DNA of 64,000 bases from Dromaius novaehollandiae (lineage: Eukaryota; Chordata; Aves; Casuariiformes; Dromaiidae), in contig NC_088102.1 in NCBI RefSeq assembly GCF_036370855.1, positions 42,197,835 to 42,261,834 of the forward strand, in the 5' to 3' direction. The notes beneath the pieces were generated by a model. The model worked only from the letters and a program-made list of their open reading frames with translations. It ran no database searches and was not told the origin of the DNA. The translations under genes and the position numbers were made by a program. Shown here one piece after another: positions 26,901 through 36,664 of the stretch. The stretch's first letter is position 1. Each line of letters starts with the position of its first letter.

Positions 26901-29900
26901 CTTGCATGTGTCTGCAGGCAGTGATGATCTACATACAAAGATGCTATTTTATTAGGATCAGTCAGGCATATGAAGACCATAAATTGTTTTTTGTTTTTTT
27001 TTTCTTATTAGATGATATAAACAAATACTGGTGTACTGAAAGAATTTTCTCTCTGTGACTTTAGGGCATGATAGCAGTTTGCTCAATGCTGGAGTTTTTC
27101 AGCCTTCTGCTTGCGGGTTCAGAAGCCCTTTGGGCCCTGCAACGGCTCCTAAAACTTTCTGCTGCTTCAGTCAGGCATTTCCATGTGGCTGAAATACAGA
27201 ACCTTTCCTATTTTGGTCTTGCTTGGAGTCCCCAAGCTGATCACTTATCTCATAATATTTGCATAGGATACTGAGCACTAAATCTCCTCTTCTAGCTCCC
27301 TACGTCTCTCTGCCTAACAAACTCCTGATGATACTTGTCATAAAAACTTCTGTTTTAGGTCTTCCATTCCCTTGCTCTCTTTCTCTTGCTGATAGAAGAA
27401 CTTATCCTTGGTAGGTATTCATGCATTAGGTTTTTGCATCAGAATGTGTCATATGACCCACTCAATGTATAAACTCAAACATAACTTGGTAGAATAGCAA
27501 TGGTCAAGTGGCAGCCCTCTCCTGTGACCAATGGCAGCTCAGTTATAGGGCTTTGGCTACACTGATTGTGAACAGCCTTTTGAGAATTAAATTCTTCTAT
27601 ATTTCTCCTGCAGGAATGTGGGGCAGTGCCTTTGCTGCAAGCTTGGATGATATCTTCCTGAAAGTGGTTGGTATAGGACTAGGCTTTCTAGATTCTTTCA
27701 AAGATGTCATCAAAGTTGTAGGTAAGAACCTCCTTTAAATAGCTGGATTTTCTAAAACTTTCTCTTTTTGGAATGATCATGTAAGTAATATGGCATCAAA
27801 ATGTGCTTTGTAGTTTTCAAGACTAGCATAAAGAATCATTTTGGACAGATCACTCTTGTGCCATATATCCTTCTTTTCCAGCACACGTGTAGTGAGGAGA
27901 GTAATTATCATTGTTCAGTACATTTCCTCTTTTTTTTAATTTTGCTTCTGATCTTGATGGCTATAAACTTAGGCTAGTTCTGGGAGTTGTGTTTTGAGCA
28001 CATAAACTGCAGTTCTGGGGTCTTCCTCATGACAAAAGGAAGAAGAGAAGCTGGGCTGCTAATCAGCGCAAAATAGTGTTTCAGTTCCCTTGTTTGGCTG
28101 AATTTTGTAATCTTGGATGTCAGGTTTTGTTCTCCATTTGTGTGGTCCCTCACTAGTAGTGAAAGGGAAATGTATGAAAAGCTGCGAGTTGCTCAGATGC
28201 AGGGTTCTCACCTCATAGCAAGTAGTGGGGGGAGATATATTTTTTTCCTCTCTCCTTTCGCAGCCTTCCTTTTTTTTTTTTTTTTTTCCCCACACTTCTG
28301 ATGTTGTAACTTTAAATGCTGCTGTAAGGAGTGTTGATGACTGCTGTCTTTTTATGAAACAGAAGTGACGCCGTCATGTGGTTACAGGAGTTTCATTGTG
28401 TGGGTTTGGAATTAATATGGACAATGATTTATGAGTAATGCTATTTATTTTAAATAGGGCACATAAATTATCCAACTATAGAGTGTGCAACTGCTTTAAA
28501 TTTCATTATAATACCTTTTTATAATGTCCAAATTATTAGAGGAAAAATTCAGCCATAGGTCAACTGATTGAACTTGGGGATGGGGAGGAATCTGTTTAAA
28601 ATGCTGGAGTTGGATAACCATTTGCAATGTATTTTGCCTCCTTCCTTGGCTTCTATAGATGATTGCCGAAGATTCCATTTTCGAGATCCAACACGGCTGA
28701 GAACTCGCCTGGTTACACCTGGGGGCCCCTTGTTGCAACTGTTCCAGGATTTCTTCACATCCCGAGTCACATGTGGAGAAACCTTCAACTTCATGCAGGG
28801 ATTGTATCTTCATAAAGATTATGTCAATGTCAAGAAGTTTGTAGCTTGGAGAGGTAAATGAGTCTGTATCTGGAATATGTAATAATGTTAATATTCCATA
28901 ACAGGCAGCGTTGCAGGACATGTATAAGCTTGTCTTTGTTCTACTGAAGTCAGTAAATTTACCCCTTTTTACACCATAGCACAGAATTTGATCCACTACA
29001 TATCTTCTGTCATGTGAGGCAATCTCGTCAGATTTTATAGGCCTGTTTTCCACTTTGCTTTCTGAATAGCCAAAGATCAATGTATATGTTGGCGTATTCT
29101 TTTTCTTATAGCCCCAGCACAGGGTTCATTTGCTCCTTATAAGCAGAAGTACATAATGAAGCACTGTAATTACTTGTGTTACTTGGAGTGTCTTCCAGGC
29201 ACTCATCTGGATGCGTTTCCCAACCAGCTGACCCCCATGGAAGAGAGCTTGTATTTGGTGGATGGTGGTTTTTCTATCAACTCTCCATTTCCTTTGGTTC
29301 TTCAGCCAGAAAGGGATGTGGATGTCATCTTGTCATTCAACTTTTCCTGGGAAGCTCCGTTTGAGGTGAGACACATAGCTGGGGATTATTACACAAGGGT
29401 AAAGGCACAGAATCATTCTCATAATGGCAGCAGATCAGTTGTGATGCTGAGTACACAAATACTCTTACATCTTTAAAATATTTGTTGTACTATGCTTTCT
29501 ACTGTGAATGTCATGTGAGGAGATTGAAAGTGAGAACTGTAATAAAATTCAAAACTTTTACTTCAGAGGCCTAACTAGATCATGTTACCTAAAATAATAA
29601 TCTTTGTTTAGCTCATTATGTCCTTGTAACATAACTGTATGCTTCTAATCTAAAAGTGGCTTTTGATAATTTTCTTTATACAAGCAAGTTATTTCTTGTA
29701 AATACAAGTGTTTATTTTTAAGTGCACATAAGTCAAGCTCAATGTATTTAGAGAAGCAAAACATAAAAAGTTTCAGCTGCAAACTGCTGATATTTGGTAA
29801 CAGCATTTAGCTGCAAACTGTTGATATTTGGTAACAGTGTTCCTCAGTTTTACTCTTGATTATTCTCCTGTGTCACTAACCCGAGAAGTTGAGTTTTTTT

Positions 29901-31753
29901 GTCTAGAAGTTAGATTTATATTATTGTTTAGTGTGAAAGAATTTCTTTCCCTTTGAGAATTGTAGTTAGGCAAGCTTAGAGGTGTTGCTGATAGTCTGTT
30001 AAAAAGATTTTCGTTTAACAACAGGTTTTAGAGCTGACTCAGAAATACTGCAAGGAGCGGGAAATTCCTTTTCCAAAAATCAAGTTGAGTGATGAAGATG
30101 AAAAGAAGCCAAAAGAGTGTTACATGTTTGTGGATGATAAGAATCCAAAGGCTCCCATCGTGCTTCATTTCCCATTGGTGAATGACACCTTCCAGAAGTA
30201 CAAAGCTCCAGGTAATGGAACTGTTTTCTAAAAGTGCAATTGTTAAAATCTTCTGGGCATGTTGACTGGCAAAATTTTGAATAGGCTCAGTGTTTCTCAT
30301 GTCCTCCTCCTTAGCATTCCCCTATAAATATTAAATCGCTACTTTCATTTAAGGCAGATTAGCCTCCACCATTTTTTAGGAAGAAGGAGTGGGAGAACAG
30401 GTGGGAAATTTAATTTTTTTTTTTTTTTTTTTTAAGAGCTGGAGGGATCAAAATAGGCAATATTTTGCTTCCTTCTGAACCTGTTTCTGTCCTGAGAGTT
30501 GGTTTTGTTACTTCTAATTGTTCTAAGTATAGGAGAGCACTATAAATCAGAGATTAATTCATAAGGTGATCTGTTTACTGGATATGAATAAGCCAACAAG
30601 CAGCAAAGCCTTGGAGGACCTATATGTATGCCAGATCACATAACTCAATGCTAAGGGGCCTGTGCCCTTGTAGTGTAAGGTCAAGTGATAAAGAAAACAA
30701 TCCTTGCTTCAGTTAACATGACTAATATAGGGTGTAAGGCCCACTTCTATCTGTCAGACAAGAATACTGGATTGGTGCATAGAGTCATACCTATCATACT
30801 TGAAGGCAGAATCCAATGTCCCGTTAGTCCCATGCTAGGAGAAAAGAGCATCCTGAAGGAAACCTTTGAAACACGTGGACAAGCACATGTAGGTGAGGTG
30901 TAAGGTACGCTGTTAATGGTAACTGCGTTAATATGACAGTGACTGCCAGGTTCTGACTCCCTTTTCTCATTGATGATGAGAAAACTGGTGGGTCTAATAT
31001 GGCTCAAGATGGTGAGTTCTATAACAGCAACAAGCAAAAGTGTTTATAGCAAATGACTTTAATAGTGAGCTTTCAACAGTGGTAGTTACAATGAAGTGGC
31101 AGGGTGCTAAACGCATGAGTTAGCATATTTTAAAGAGTATACACTAACCTCTTCAAGTCAGCTGAACTCAGGGTGTCAAAGTATCTTTTATTTTAGTGTA
31201 GGACAGCACTTCTAGGAAGAATTCAGCTTTGTATTTCCTATTTTGAGCATGGTTATCGTGGGTGCTCTGAATGATTTATCACACTGGAAACGTTCTTTAA
31301 GCTTCAACACACAGGACTAGTGGAAGAAGAAAGGGTAATAACACTTTAGCTTCAGTTTGCAAGCACTTTGGAACCTGAAGGAGCTGAAATCTCTGAAGAG
31401 GAGCTGCAGGGAAGCAGTTGGGGTTCAAGAGTTAGCTGTGATATCCTCCTTGCAGAATCCAGCTTCAATGGCAGTCTGTCAGAGTTGTGCTGTTTTTTTT
31501 GTTTTTTGTTTTTTTTTTTCTAATTGCTACAGGAGTTGAACGTGAGTCAGAAGATGAGAAATCCTTTGGTGACTTTGTCATTGAGGCAAAGGATTCTCCT
31601 TACCGTACGCTAAATTTCACCTTTGAGCCGTATGATTTCAGCAGGTTGGTGGAAGTGAATCGCTACAATGTACTGAACAGCAAGGACATTCTCTTCAAAA
31701 CCCTAAATCTGGCTCTGCAAAGGAGAAAGCTGAAGAAAGTCTTCAATACATGA
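5243..31753 (+). CDS. PLA2G4F: Cytosolic phospholipase A2 zeta (group IVF), copy 1, 20 coding exons
   Basis: This calcium-responsive cytosolic lipase hydrolyses fatty acyl chains of membrane glycerophospholipids. Coding exons: 5243-5362, 9463-9535, 11061-11197, 12592-12720, 14524-14564, 15171-15213, 16830-16896, 17548-17717, 19671-19784, 20290-20327, 21293-21428, 22175-22311, 23453-23675, 24366-24480, 25658-25795, 27614-27721, 28659-28853, 29199-29365, 30025-30211 and 31533-31753. They sum to 2559 nt (852 residues plus stop), close to my recollection of human PLA2G4F (849). Domains: N-terminal leader 1-40; C2 domain about 41-165 with loop acids D63, D69, D119, D121 and D126; linker to about 355; patatin-like lipase 357-852 with glycine loop GSGGGMR (364-370), nucleophile Ser398 in GISGS, and Asp683 in VDGG. 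All junctions are GT/AG and the frame never breaks. The start at 5243 is chosen because exon 1 matches the human PLA2G4F N-terminus and is in phase 0 with exon 2. Assignment to F rather than D or E rests on motifs such as ADDCR-type exon 17, HPCL in exon 7 and MWGSAFA in exon 16. Confidence 0.94.
5363..9462 (+). other. Intron 1 of PLA2G4F copy 1
   Basis: A 4.1-kb intron and the longest of this gene. It holds a (TTG)n run near 8303-8326, C-runs near 6724-6735 and G-runs near 6651-6658. No further exon or mobile element was recognised. Confidence 0.85.
8303..8326. repeat. (TTG)n trinucleotide microsatellite
   Basis: About seven consecutive TTG units in intron 1 of copy 1. Confidence 0.85.
9463..9535 (+). 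CDS. PLA2G4F: Copy 1 coding exon 2: start of C2 domain
   Basis: Residues 41-65, first beta strand and calcium loop 1 ([16 protein letters not shown], then GTDL with D63). It follows a CTGTCTTTTCAG acceptor and ends in phase 1 at GTAAGT. Confidence 0.95.
11061..11197 (+). CDS. PLA2G4F: Copy 1 coding exon 3: C2 core
   Basis: Residues 65-110. It carries SKADCYVEL (D69) and DNPEWNET, the classic C2 signature of the cPLA2 family. It is 137 nt with a GTGAGG donor. Confidence 0.96.
12592..12720 (+). CDS. PLA2G4F: Copy 1 coding exon 4: C2 calcium loop 3
   Basis: Residues 111-153. [16 protein letters not shown] supplies loop-3 acids D119, D121 and D126. It is 129 nt, phase 0 on both sides. Confidence 0.95.
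14524..14564 (+). CDS. PLA2G4F: Copy 1 coding exon 5: C2 C-terminal strand
   Basis: A 41-nt micro-exon, residues 154-167 ([13 protein letters not shown]). It is nine bases shorter than the matching exon of copy 2. Confidence 0.9.
15171..15213 (+). CDS. PLA2G4F: Copy 1 coding exon 6: linker (NGVLV)
   Basis: A 43-nt micro-exon, residues 167-181 ([14 protein letters not shown]). The same size is found in copy 2 and in the third unit at 59091. Confidence 0.92.
16830..16896 (+). CDS. PLA2G4F: Copy 1 coding exon 7: linker (HPCL)
   Basis: Residues 182-204 ([10 protein letters not shown] and a Lys/Glu-rich tail). It is 67 nt, ending in phase 1 at GTAGGG. Confidence 0.9.
17085..17450 (-). mobile_element. 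CR1 LINE fragment, 3' end, antisense to the host gene
   Basis: The + strand reads CATAGAATCCCATGGTAGTT then GGGGTTGGAAGG, the reverse complement of the well-known CR1 3' tail. The minus-strand frame at 17196-17399 encodes the C-terminal part of the CR1 reverse-transcriptase protein ([20 protein letters not shown] and WNKLPREVV). It is 5'-truncated, as most CR1 copies are, and lies in intron 7 of copy 1. It points to a sauropsid genome. Confidence 0.9.
17548..17717 (+). CDS. PLA2G4F: Copy 1 coding exon 8: linker
   Basis: Residues 204-260, starting [15 protein letters not shown] and including [19 protein letters not shown]. It is 170 nt with a GTAAGC donor. This lies between the C2 and lipase domains. 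Confidence 0.92.
17718..19670 (+). other. Intron 8 of PLA2G4F copy 1
   Basis: A 1.95-kb intron. It contains the GC/AC microsatellite at 19318-19386 and AT-rich sequence beside it; nothing else was recognised. Confidence 0.85.
19318..19386. repeat. Compound (GC)n(AC)n microsatellite
   Basis: Alternating GC for about 18 bases runs directly into about 25 AC units and then an (AT)-rich tract to about 19470. All of it is alternating purine-pyrimidine, the composition that favours Z-DNA. Confidence 0.97.
19671..19784 (+). CDS. PLA2G4F: Copy 1 coding exon 9: linker
   Basis: Residues 261-298 ([18 protein letters not shown], then LPIGQEVD). It is 114 nt, phase 0 on both sides. Confidence 0.9.
20290..20327 (+). 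CDS. PLA2G4F: Copy 1 coding exon 10
   Basis: A 38-nt micro-exon, residues 299-311 ([13 protein letters not shown]), after a TTTTTCTAG acceptor. Confidence 0.92.
21293..21428 (+). CDS. PLA2G4F: Copy 1 coding exon 11: entry to lipase domain
   Basis: Residues 311-356 ([20 protein letters not shown], then RRKK). The LRLGF/FL.RRK pattern precedes the catalytic domain in the group IV family. Confidence 0.95.
22175..22311 (+). CDS. PLA2G4F: Copy 1 coding exon 12: oxyanion loop and catalytic serine
   Basis: Residues 357-402. It contains the glycine-rich oxyanion loop GSGGGMR (364-370) and the nucleophile elbow GISGST with Ser398. Arg370 corresponds to the conserved arginine after the glycine loop. 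Confidence 0.98.
23453..23675 (+). CDS. PLA2G4F: Copy 1 coding exon 13
   Basis: Residues 402-476 ([17 protein letters not shown] to [13 protein letters not shown]). It is 223 nt and the largest coding exon. The family-typical LYxDPxWS follows the catalytic elbow. Confidence 0.97.
23896..24002. repeat. TATG(TG)n tandem repeat
   Basis: Five or so higher-order units of TATATG followed by five to seven TG pairs, in intron 13 of copy 1, ending in TATATATA and an A-run. Confidence 0.95.
24366..24480 (+). CDS. PLA2G4F: Copy 1 coding exon 14
   Basis: Residues 477-515 ([20 protein letters not shown], then AVNVRPN). It ends in phase 1 at GTATGA. Confidence 0.97.
25658..25795 (+). CDS. PLA2G4F: Copy 1 coding exon 15
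   Basis: Residues 515-561 ([20 protein letters not shown] to [11 protein letters not shown]). EF(T/S)PYE is a hallmark of the group IV lipase domain. Confidence 0.97.
25796..27613 (+). other. Intron 15 of PLA2G4F copy 1
   Basis: A 1.8-kb intron with no recognised repeat or additional exon. Confidence 0.8.
27614..27721 (+). CDS. PLA2G4F: Copy 1 coding exon 16
   Basis: Residues 561-597 ([18 protein letters not shown]). It is 108 nt; the second half is one of the parts that differ most from copy 2. Confidence 0.95.
28659..28853 (+). CDS. PLA2G4F: Copy 1 coding exon 17
   Basis: Residues 597-662, beginning [11 protein letters not shown] and ending [16 protein letters not shown]. It is 195 nt, phase 1 on both sides. 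Confidence 0.96.
29199..29365 (+). CDS. PLA2G4F: Copy 1 coding exon 18: catalytic aspartate
   Basis: Residues 662-717. [18 protein letters not shown] carries Asp683, the partner of Ser398 in the Ser-Asp dyad. It is preceded by [10 protein letters not shown], shared with mammalian PLA2G4F. Confidence 0.97.
29775..29840. repeat. Tandem duplication, 34-bp unit, two copies
   Basis: AGCTGCAAACTG(C/T)TGATA starts at 29775 and again at 29809, with only a few mismatches, in intron 18 of copy 1. Confidence 0.9.
30025..30211 (+). CDS. PLA2G4F: Copy 1 coding exon 19
   Basis: Residues 718-780 ([18 protein letters not shown], then [20 protein letters not shown]). It is 187 nt and is the reference against which the 188-nt, frameshifted exon of copy 2 is judged. 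Confidence 0.97.
31533..31753 (+). CDS. PLA2G4F: Copy 1 coding exon 20: C-terminus
   Basis: Residues 780-852 and TGA at 31751-31753. It ends with [20 protein letters not shown] followed by a basic tail (RRKLKK). Confidence 0.97.
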
Positions 31754-32721
31754 GTGGCTTCCTAGCTGAGGATCCAGACAGGCAGCAGTGTACCAAAGCT
31801 GCGTGATTCAAGCAAGAATGCTGAAAACTGTCTTCTGGGAAGTTGTATGCATGTGACATGGAAAATTCACTCCAGATAAGAGATGCTCTTGCAAAAACCT
31901 AAGGGATAACAGTGCAGCACTGATATTATTATGTTTAAAAAAATGGGGGAGAGGGGGGAATGATCTAGCCCAGTATCTCATCTTACAGTGGCTGATACCA
32001 GGCAGACTAAGCAGGTGTCTAGAGGTAGTCTTCCAAACTCCAGTGATCAGTGGATGAAGGACCTCTTTTGTCAAAAATGGTGCTGGTGTTTGAGAAACAC
32101 TGATTTCTTCCATAGTTTTGTCTGTCTTGCTTTTTGAACCTCCATGACCATTTACATTATTTGGCAAGGAATTCTGCAGCCTGTAACTATGCACTGAGAG
32201 TGTAAATGTCTCCTTTTACTTTCAGCTTCCTACTTGCTGATGTCCATGTGCTTACAAAACTGAATGATCATTACTTGTTTGCTGTTTTTTAAATTCATAG
32301 TTTCAAAGACCTCTGCAATATCTCTTCCCACCCTCCCCAAGGATTATAATGGCTTTTAGTCTCCAAAAGTTCAATACAGAGTAACTTGCTTTGGTAACCA
32401 TTTGTTTTTGGGTAAATGGTAGTTCCCTTTTTTTTCATATGTAGCAACTAAAGGCATGTCAAGGGATAACTGCTTCTTCCTACAACTTGGTCATCACAAG
32501 CTCATGAAACTTAAAAAAATGCTACAAGTCTCATGCTTTTTTTGTTTTCTCTGTAAGAGGAAGGGAGAGTCGTTGGATGAGTCTGAATTAGATATTCTTT
32601 TCCTTGCATTTAGGCTTGCAATTCAGCCAGATCCTTGTTTAAGGAATTATTTTCTCTCTTTGTGTCCATATGTTTTAGAAACACCTATGTTCAAGATAGG
32701 CACATCTTATAAATGTGAATG

Positions 32722-32727
32722 AATAAA
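32722..32727 (+). terminator. Poly(A) signal AATAAA (proximal), copy 1
   Basis: AATAAA about 970 bases after the stop codon, followed by a TGTTGTG-rich stretch at 32743-32750. Confidence 0.6.
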
Positions 32728-33014
32728 ATGTCAGATGCTGCTATGTTGTGGGATGGAATTTACCTCACTTTGCAGAAAGCTTGGAGAAAAGGACTGTGTT
32801 CTACTTTTGGAAAATACGTAATAGGTATAAGGGTTTTTTATTTTTTTTTTAAGGTGGTGAACAGGTACTGTTTACACATGTAACTTCAACATAGAGCTGA
32901 ATGTACTTATTTTGTATTTGAAAATCTGAGAGAAAGTTTGTCCCTTTTCAAAATGATGTAAAGGCTTATCAACAGCTACAGTTCCTGAATGAAAACTTAC
33001 TGTATTTCTCTTCT

Positions 33015-33020
33015 AATAAA
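33015..33020 (+). terminator. Poly(A) signal AATAAA (distal), copy 1
   Basis: AATAAA followed by T-rich sequence. With the signal at 32722 it offers alternative 3' ends. Confidence 0.6.
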
Positions 33021-33040
33021 AAATAATTTTGATAATGTGC

Positions 33041-35460
33041 TTTTTACAATTTTTCTCACACTTGTCTTGATATTTTTTCCCTATTTTAATCAAAGGTAAG
33101 CAAAAAAAAAAATTCATTGTAATACTATAGTGCATGGTTTATTTTATTAGAACTCAGAAGTCAGTGTAAGTGATACGTGGGAAAGTGACTTACTAAGTTC
33201 ATCTCAGACTGGTGGAGTACAGCAGTAAAACAGTCATTTCCTCAAAACAGGGCAGTTTCACAATGAAGAAGTGTGGCTCAAATATATTTGTTTAAAAGAA
33301 AAAATCTGAATTTTTAGATGTATTCCAAACAGTGACTTCTGGGTGGGTAAATTCCTAGATGTCTGTTTGTGTCCTTAGCGTTCCTTTCCTTCAGCTGAAA
33401 TAGGAGAAACAGCAACTTAATATCATTTTTCTTTATATTCGGTGCTGGATACCTATTTTCTTTGTTGGATTTGGACATGTTTCATACTTGCTTTTAGCAA
33501 TATTTTAAAGCATGAAAAGATTCGATGTGTTGGAGTATGTTTTTCCATGTAGGTTTTTCAAGTATTCTTGCTTCAGCCTTCTTTCAGCCTGCAGTCATGC
33601 CGGGCCTTTGAACGTGTGTAGTGTGATGGGAAGTTTGCTTTGTTCCTCTTGAATTGTTGCTTTTTCTTCCAAAGTGGATCTGAATTGAACTGCATGGTTT
33701 GATTACTTGCAGATTCTTGCTTAAGTTTCTTTCCTGATAGGAAATGCTTGGATACTGTGGAGATACAGGTATTTAGATACCACCAAAGAACTGGTAAGAT
33801 AGAATGTGATTTTCCCCAAACTGGGCCTATTCAAATTTGCCAGACACACACAATGGAGTCTTTTAAGGGTCAGCTTCCCTGTAAGTTCTTCTACAGTAGC
33901 AGTGCTTCTCTGCTGGACCAGAATAAGGGGCCTTGATCATTTTGCTCTGCTAAACTGGTGTGTAAGTAGCCACTACAGTAAGAATTGACTCTAATGCCAT
34001 AGTCCTCGTGTTTCATACCCTTTTGTAATCCAAACTAGCCATGTAGTGTTTTTTACCTAGTATCAAACATTTGCTTATTTGTGTGTTTTTTTTTAAAAAA
34101 AAAAACACCTTGGGAGACTATCCCAGTGTCACTGGCAATATCTTCCAAAACTGTAATTTATTGTTTGAGAGATCTATAGAAAGAAGGGATTTATTATGTG
34201 TTGAGTGACACATGAAATGTACTTAATGCTGATGCATCTCTATTCTATATGTGGTAGGTCTTGTGTTCACAAGTCCAGGTGTTAAAGATTACCCTTGGGT
34301 AGCTGGAAGATTATCTCATGTAATTTTTAAGTTATGTGGAAGTACAGAGACTGTGACTGAAGGCTCCTGTGAGAGGTTCTTCACAAGGTTGTGTCTGTGT
34401 AGGAGGAGTCCATAAAGGGCAAATGCGTCTGCCTGGCACTTTCTGTTCAGTTACTTATGGCCAAACAACTCATCTTATGATTCAAGAGGGAGTTTCTCAG
34501 CAGGTCAAGCTTTTTTTGGTCACCCTCCTATGAGGACAGGACATAAAACTCCATGACACTCCTAAGAAATGATTCATTTACCAAATTTTCTACTCTTGCC
34601 AGGATATAGAACATGTCCTTGGTCTAGTCTCTGGTATGTTGCAATTTGGGCTCTTGATCTTTATTACAGGCTAAATTTATCATGGGGCTCTGGGAAATGT
34701 TTGTGGCCCTGGTTTGTGGTGTCATTGAGGAATGGAAGTTCTTGTAGCCTTTTTGGATAATTCTATTGCCTGCAGCTGGTGGATTTGATAAGCCATGCAT
34801 CCCTTTCAGTCTTTTTTTTTTCTTTTTGGTGTAATGCTGGGTCAATTGAATTTTTTTTTTTTAATGAATTTAGTCTTTCCTGAAAAGCTTATTATGGACA
34901 AATTATTGTACAATATTTTTATATATATGCAGATATATATGTATAAAAATGTATGTTGTGTGTGTATGTACATGCATACTATAAGACTGCTGGGCAATGG
35001 AGGAAAAAGCCTCAAGTATCTTATCTGATTCAGCAGCCTTAAGGAAAGGAACTTGGAGCATTTGAACAGCCTTATCTTCAGGCTAACCCTGTGAAATAAT
35101 TCATGTTTTCTCGTTCTACTTTAGGGAGAAAGTATGCAGAGGCTGGAATTGCTGTTGCCACCTGCTATCCCGAAAGTGTTACCTGGACACTCTTCAGTTT
35201 CTCTTATCCCTCCTCTTTTCTGTCTCTTGGACTGTCTCAAATTTCATGAGTTCTTTTGGACAAAACCTATATTTTGTGTGTAGTACCTAGTAGGGTCATG
35301 CATGGCCTATGTTGGTGTAACTGCAGTGCTAATATTGAATATAGCTAATAATTCAATAACTGATTTACTTTAATTCATGTGATTAGACTGTGGTAGAGCT
35401 GGGTACGGGATCCTGATCCTGGCAGCTCCATCTTTTTCTCTACGAACAGCCATTTACATT
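33041..35460. other. Intergenic region between the two PLA2G4F copies
   Basis: About 2.4 kb with no coding exon recognised. It has a T9A11 inverted repeat flanked by GTG/CAC at 34083-34107 and an AT/TG-rich patch near 34915-34985. Confidence 0.7.
34083..34107. repeat. T-run/A-run inverted repeat
   Basis: GTG followed by nine T then eleven A and CAC, a self-complementary stretch in the intergenic region. Confidence 0.8.
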
Positions 35461-35489
35461 AACGTTCAGCCTTTCGCTTTCCTCTTCAA

Positions 35490-35860
35490 ACCTCTATATC
35501 TAAACCACGCTGGAAGAAAAACCCAGGCACCCGGCAGCTGCGTGAGGAGCCCGGGCCCCTGGCAGGCGCTGGGCCGGGGCGGCACCGCGCTCTGGCTGCC
35601 GCACTGGCTCCAACGGATGCCTGTGGCCGTTGGCCTGGGGCTCCCGCTGCCTTCCCTCTGCTGCCGGGAAACCGCCAAATCCAGCGCTTCGCTCCAAAGC
35701 CTGTCTGGCTGCCTAGAGCTGCTGCTGTTCGGGCTGCGGGCTCGCGCTCGCGGGTCGAGGTCTGGCTGGGTAAGGCTCCCGTGCGGGGTGGGATGGGGTC
35801 GGCCGTGGGGGCAGCACCTAGGGATGGGAAAGACTTGCGTCATCGTGCGGTGGCCGAGGG
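35490..35860 (+). promoter_or_regulatory. CpG-rich promoter-like block for copy 2
   Basis: A sharp island of GC- and CpG-rich sequence (for example GGGCCGGGGCGGCACCGCGC and GCTCGCGCTCGCGGGTCGAG) in otherwise AT-leaning DNA, 0.7 kb before the first coding exon of copy 2. No TATA box is seen. It fits a CpG-island promoter with an untranslated first exon. Confidence 0.6.
35600..35769 (+). other. Candidate untranslated first exon of copy 2
   Basis: The CpG block ends in a strong donor, TGG|GTAAGG, at 35769/35770. The next good acceptor is TTTCCCCCTCAG at 36522-36533, directly before the exon that carries the start codon. The left edge is not determinable. Confidence 0.4.
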
Positions 35861-36533
35861 GCTACCAGCTGCGTTGTGGGAATCAACCGAAGACACTAAA
35901 GGAAGCTGAGAAGTTGAAAGGTCCTAAATAAGAGAGGTGTTTTTATTATTACTATTTTTTATTTGTCTTGTGGTAGATCACTGGGGTAATTCCAATTCTT
36001 CATGAAAATTCAGAGTGAACTTGTCTTTACAATCTGCGTAAACGCTAAGCCTTTAAATGAGCTTAGATTTACAGACCAAAGTAGCTTAATTTATGTGCAA
36101 GACTGGTAATGGCTCTTCAGAACTGCTTTTTCCTCTGTTTAGGTACAATGCGTTTTTGTAACTTTCCATAAAATAATTCATTTCTAAAGTATGGAGAATG
36201 ATCAAGGGAATAAAGTAATAGCATGATATATATTGCCGTGATAATCCAAGCAAAGCATGGCAGGAAGTTAGTACTTAAGGGTGGAGCCCTAAACTATTGC
36301 TTATTCTGTAGGAAACCACAAGTGATGATTTGCAAAAAAGCAGGACTTGGCACCCGTTCCTAGAGTAGTGAGTTTCTAAAGGGTGAGGGAGGAATGAAGC
36401 AGTGAACCAACCTGAAAGGTCTGATGATGAGTTAGTGCATATGGCTCATTTAATTTCTCCTCGCATTCCTTAAATGTTCTGATAAGCTTTTATCGATACA
36501 TTCTTTATGGGCTTTCCTTTGTTTCCCCCTCAG

Positions 36534-36664
36534 GACTAGAAGGTGGCTGGATCTGGTCCTGTATGTTCAGTGCTGTGCTGCTTAGCCGGGGGTCAGCCCG
36601 GATGCTCTCCGTTCTGGCTGCTGCCCTGTTTAAGGGGAAGAAGTCTCCGGTCTATGATGAGCGG
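36534..36664 (+). CDS. PLA2G4F: Copy 2 exon with start codon (coding from 36563)
   Basis: Acceptor CCCCCTCAG, then 29 untranslated bases, then residues 1-34 ([20 protein letters not shown], then ALFKGKK). Donor CGG|GTAAAA, phase 0. It keeps the hydrophobic-then-basic leader of copy 1. Confidence 0.85.

Larger units (their letters stand above)
31754..33040 (+). other. 3' UTR of PLA2G4F copy 1
   Basis: Noncoding sequence after the stop, with two candidate poly(A) signals at 32722 and 33015. The right end is set about 20 bases after the second signal and is an estimate. Confidence 0.75.

Noticed and set aside
28496-29080. 194-codon minus-strand open frame
   Set aside because: It is the antisense shadow of coding exon 17 of copy 1 plus flanking intron.
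35466-35931. Open frames on both strands in the CpG block
   Set aside because: GC-rich sequence lacks stop codons; no family match. Better explained as promoter and untranslated exon.
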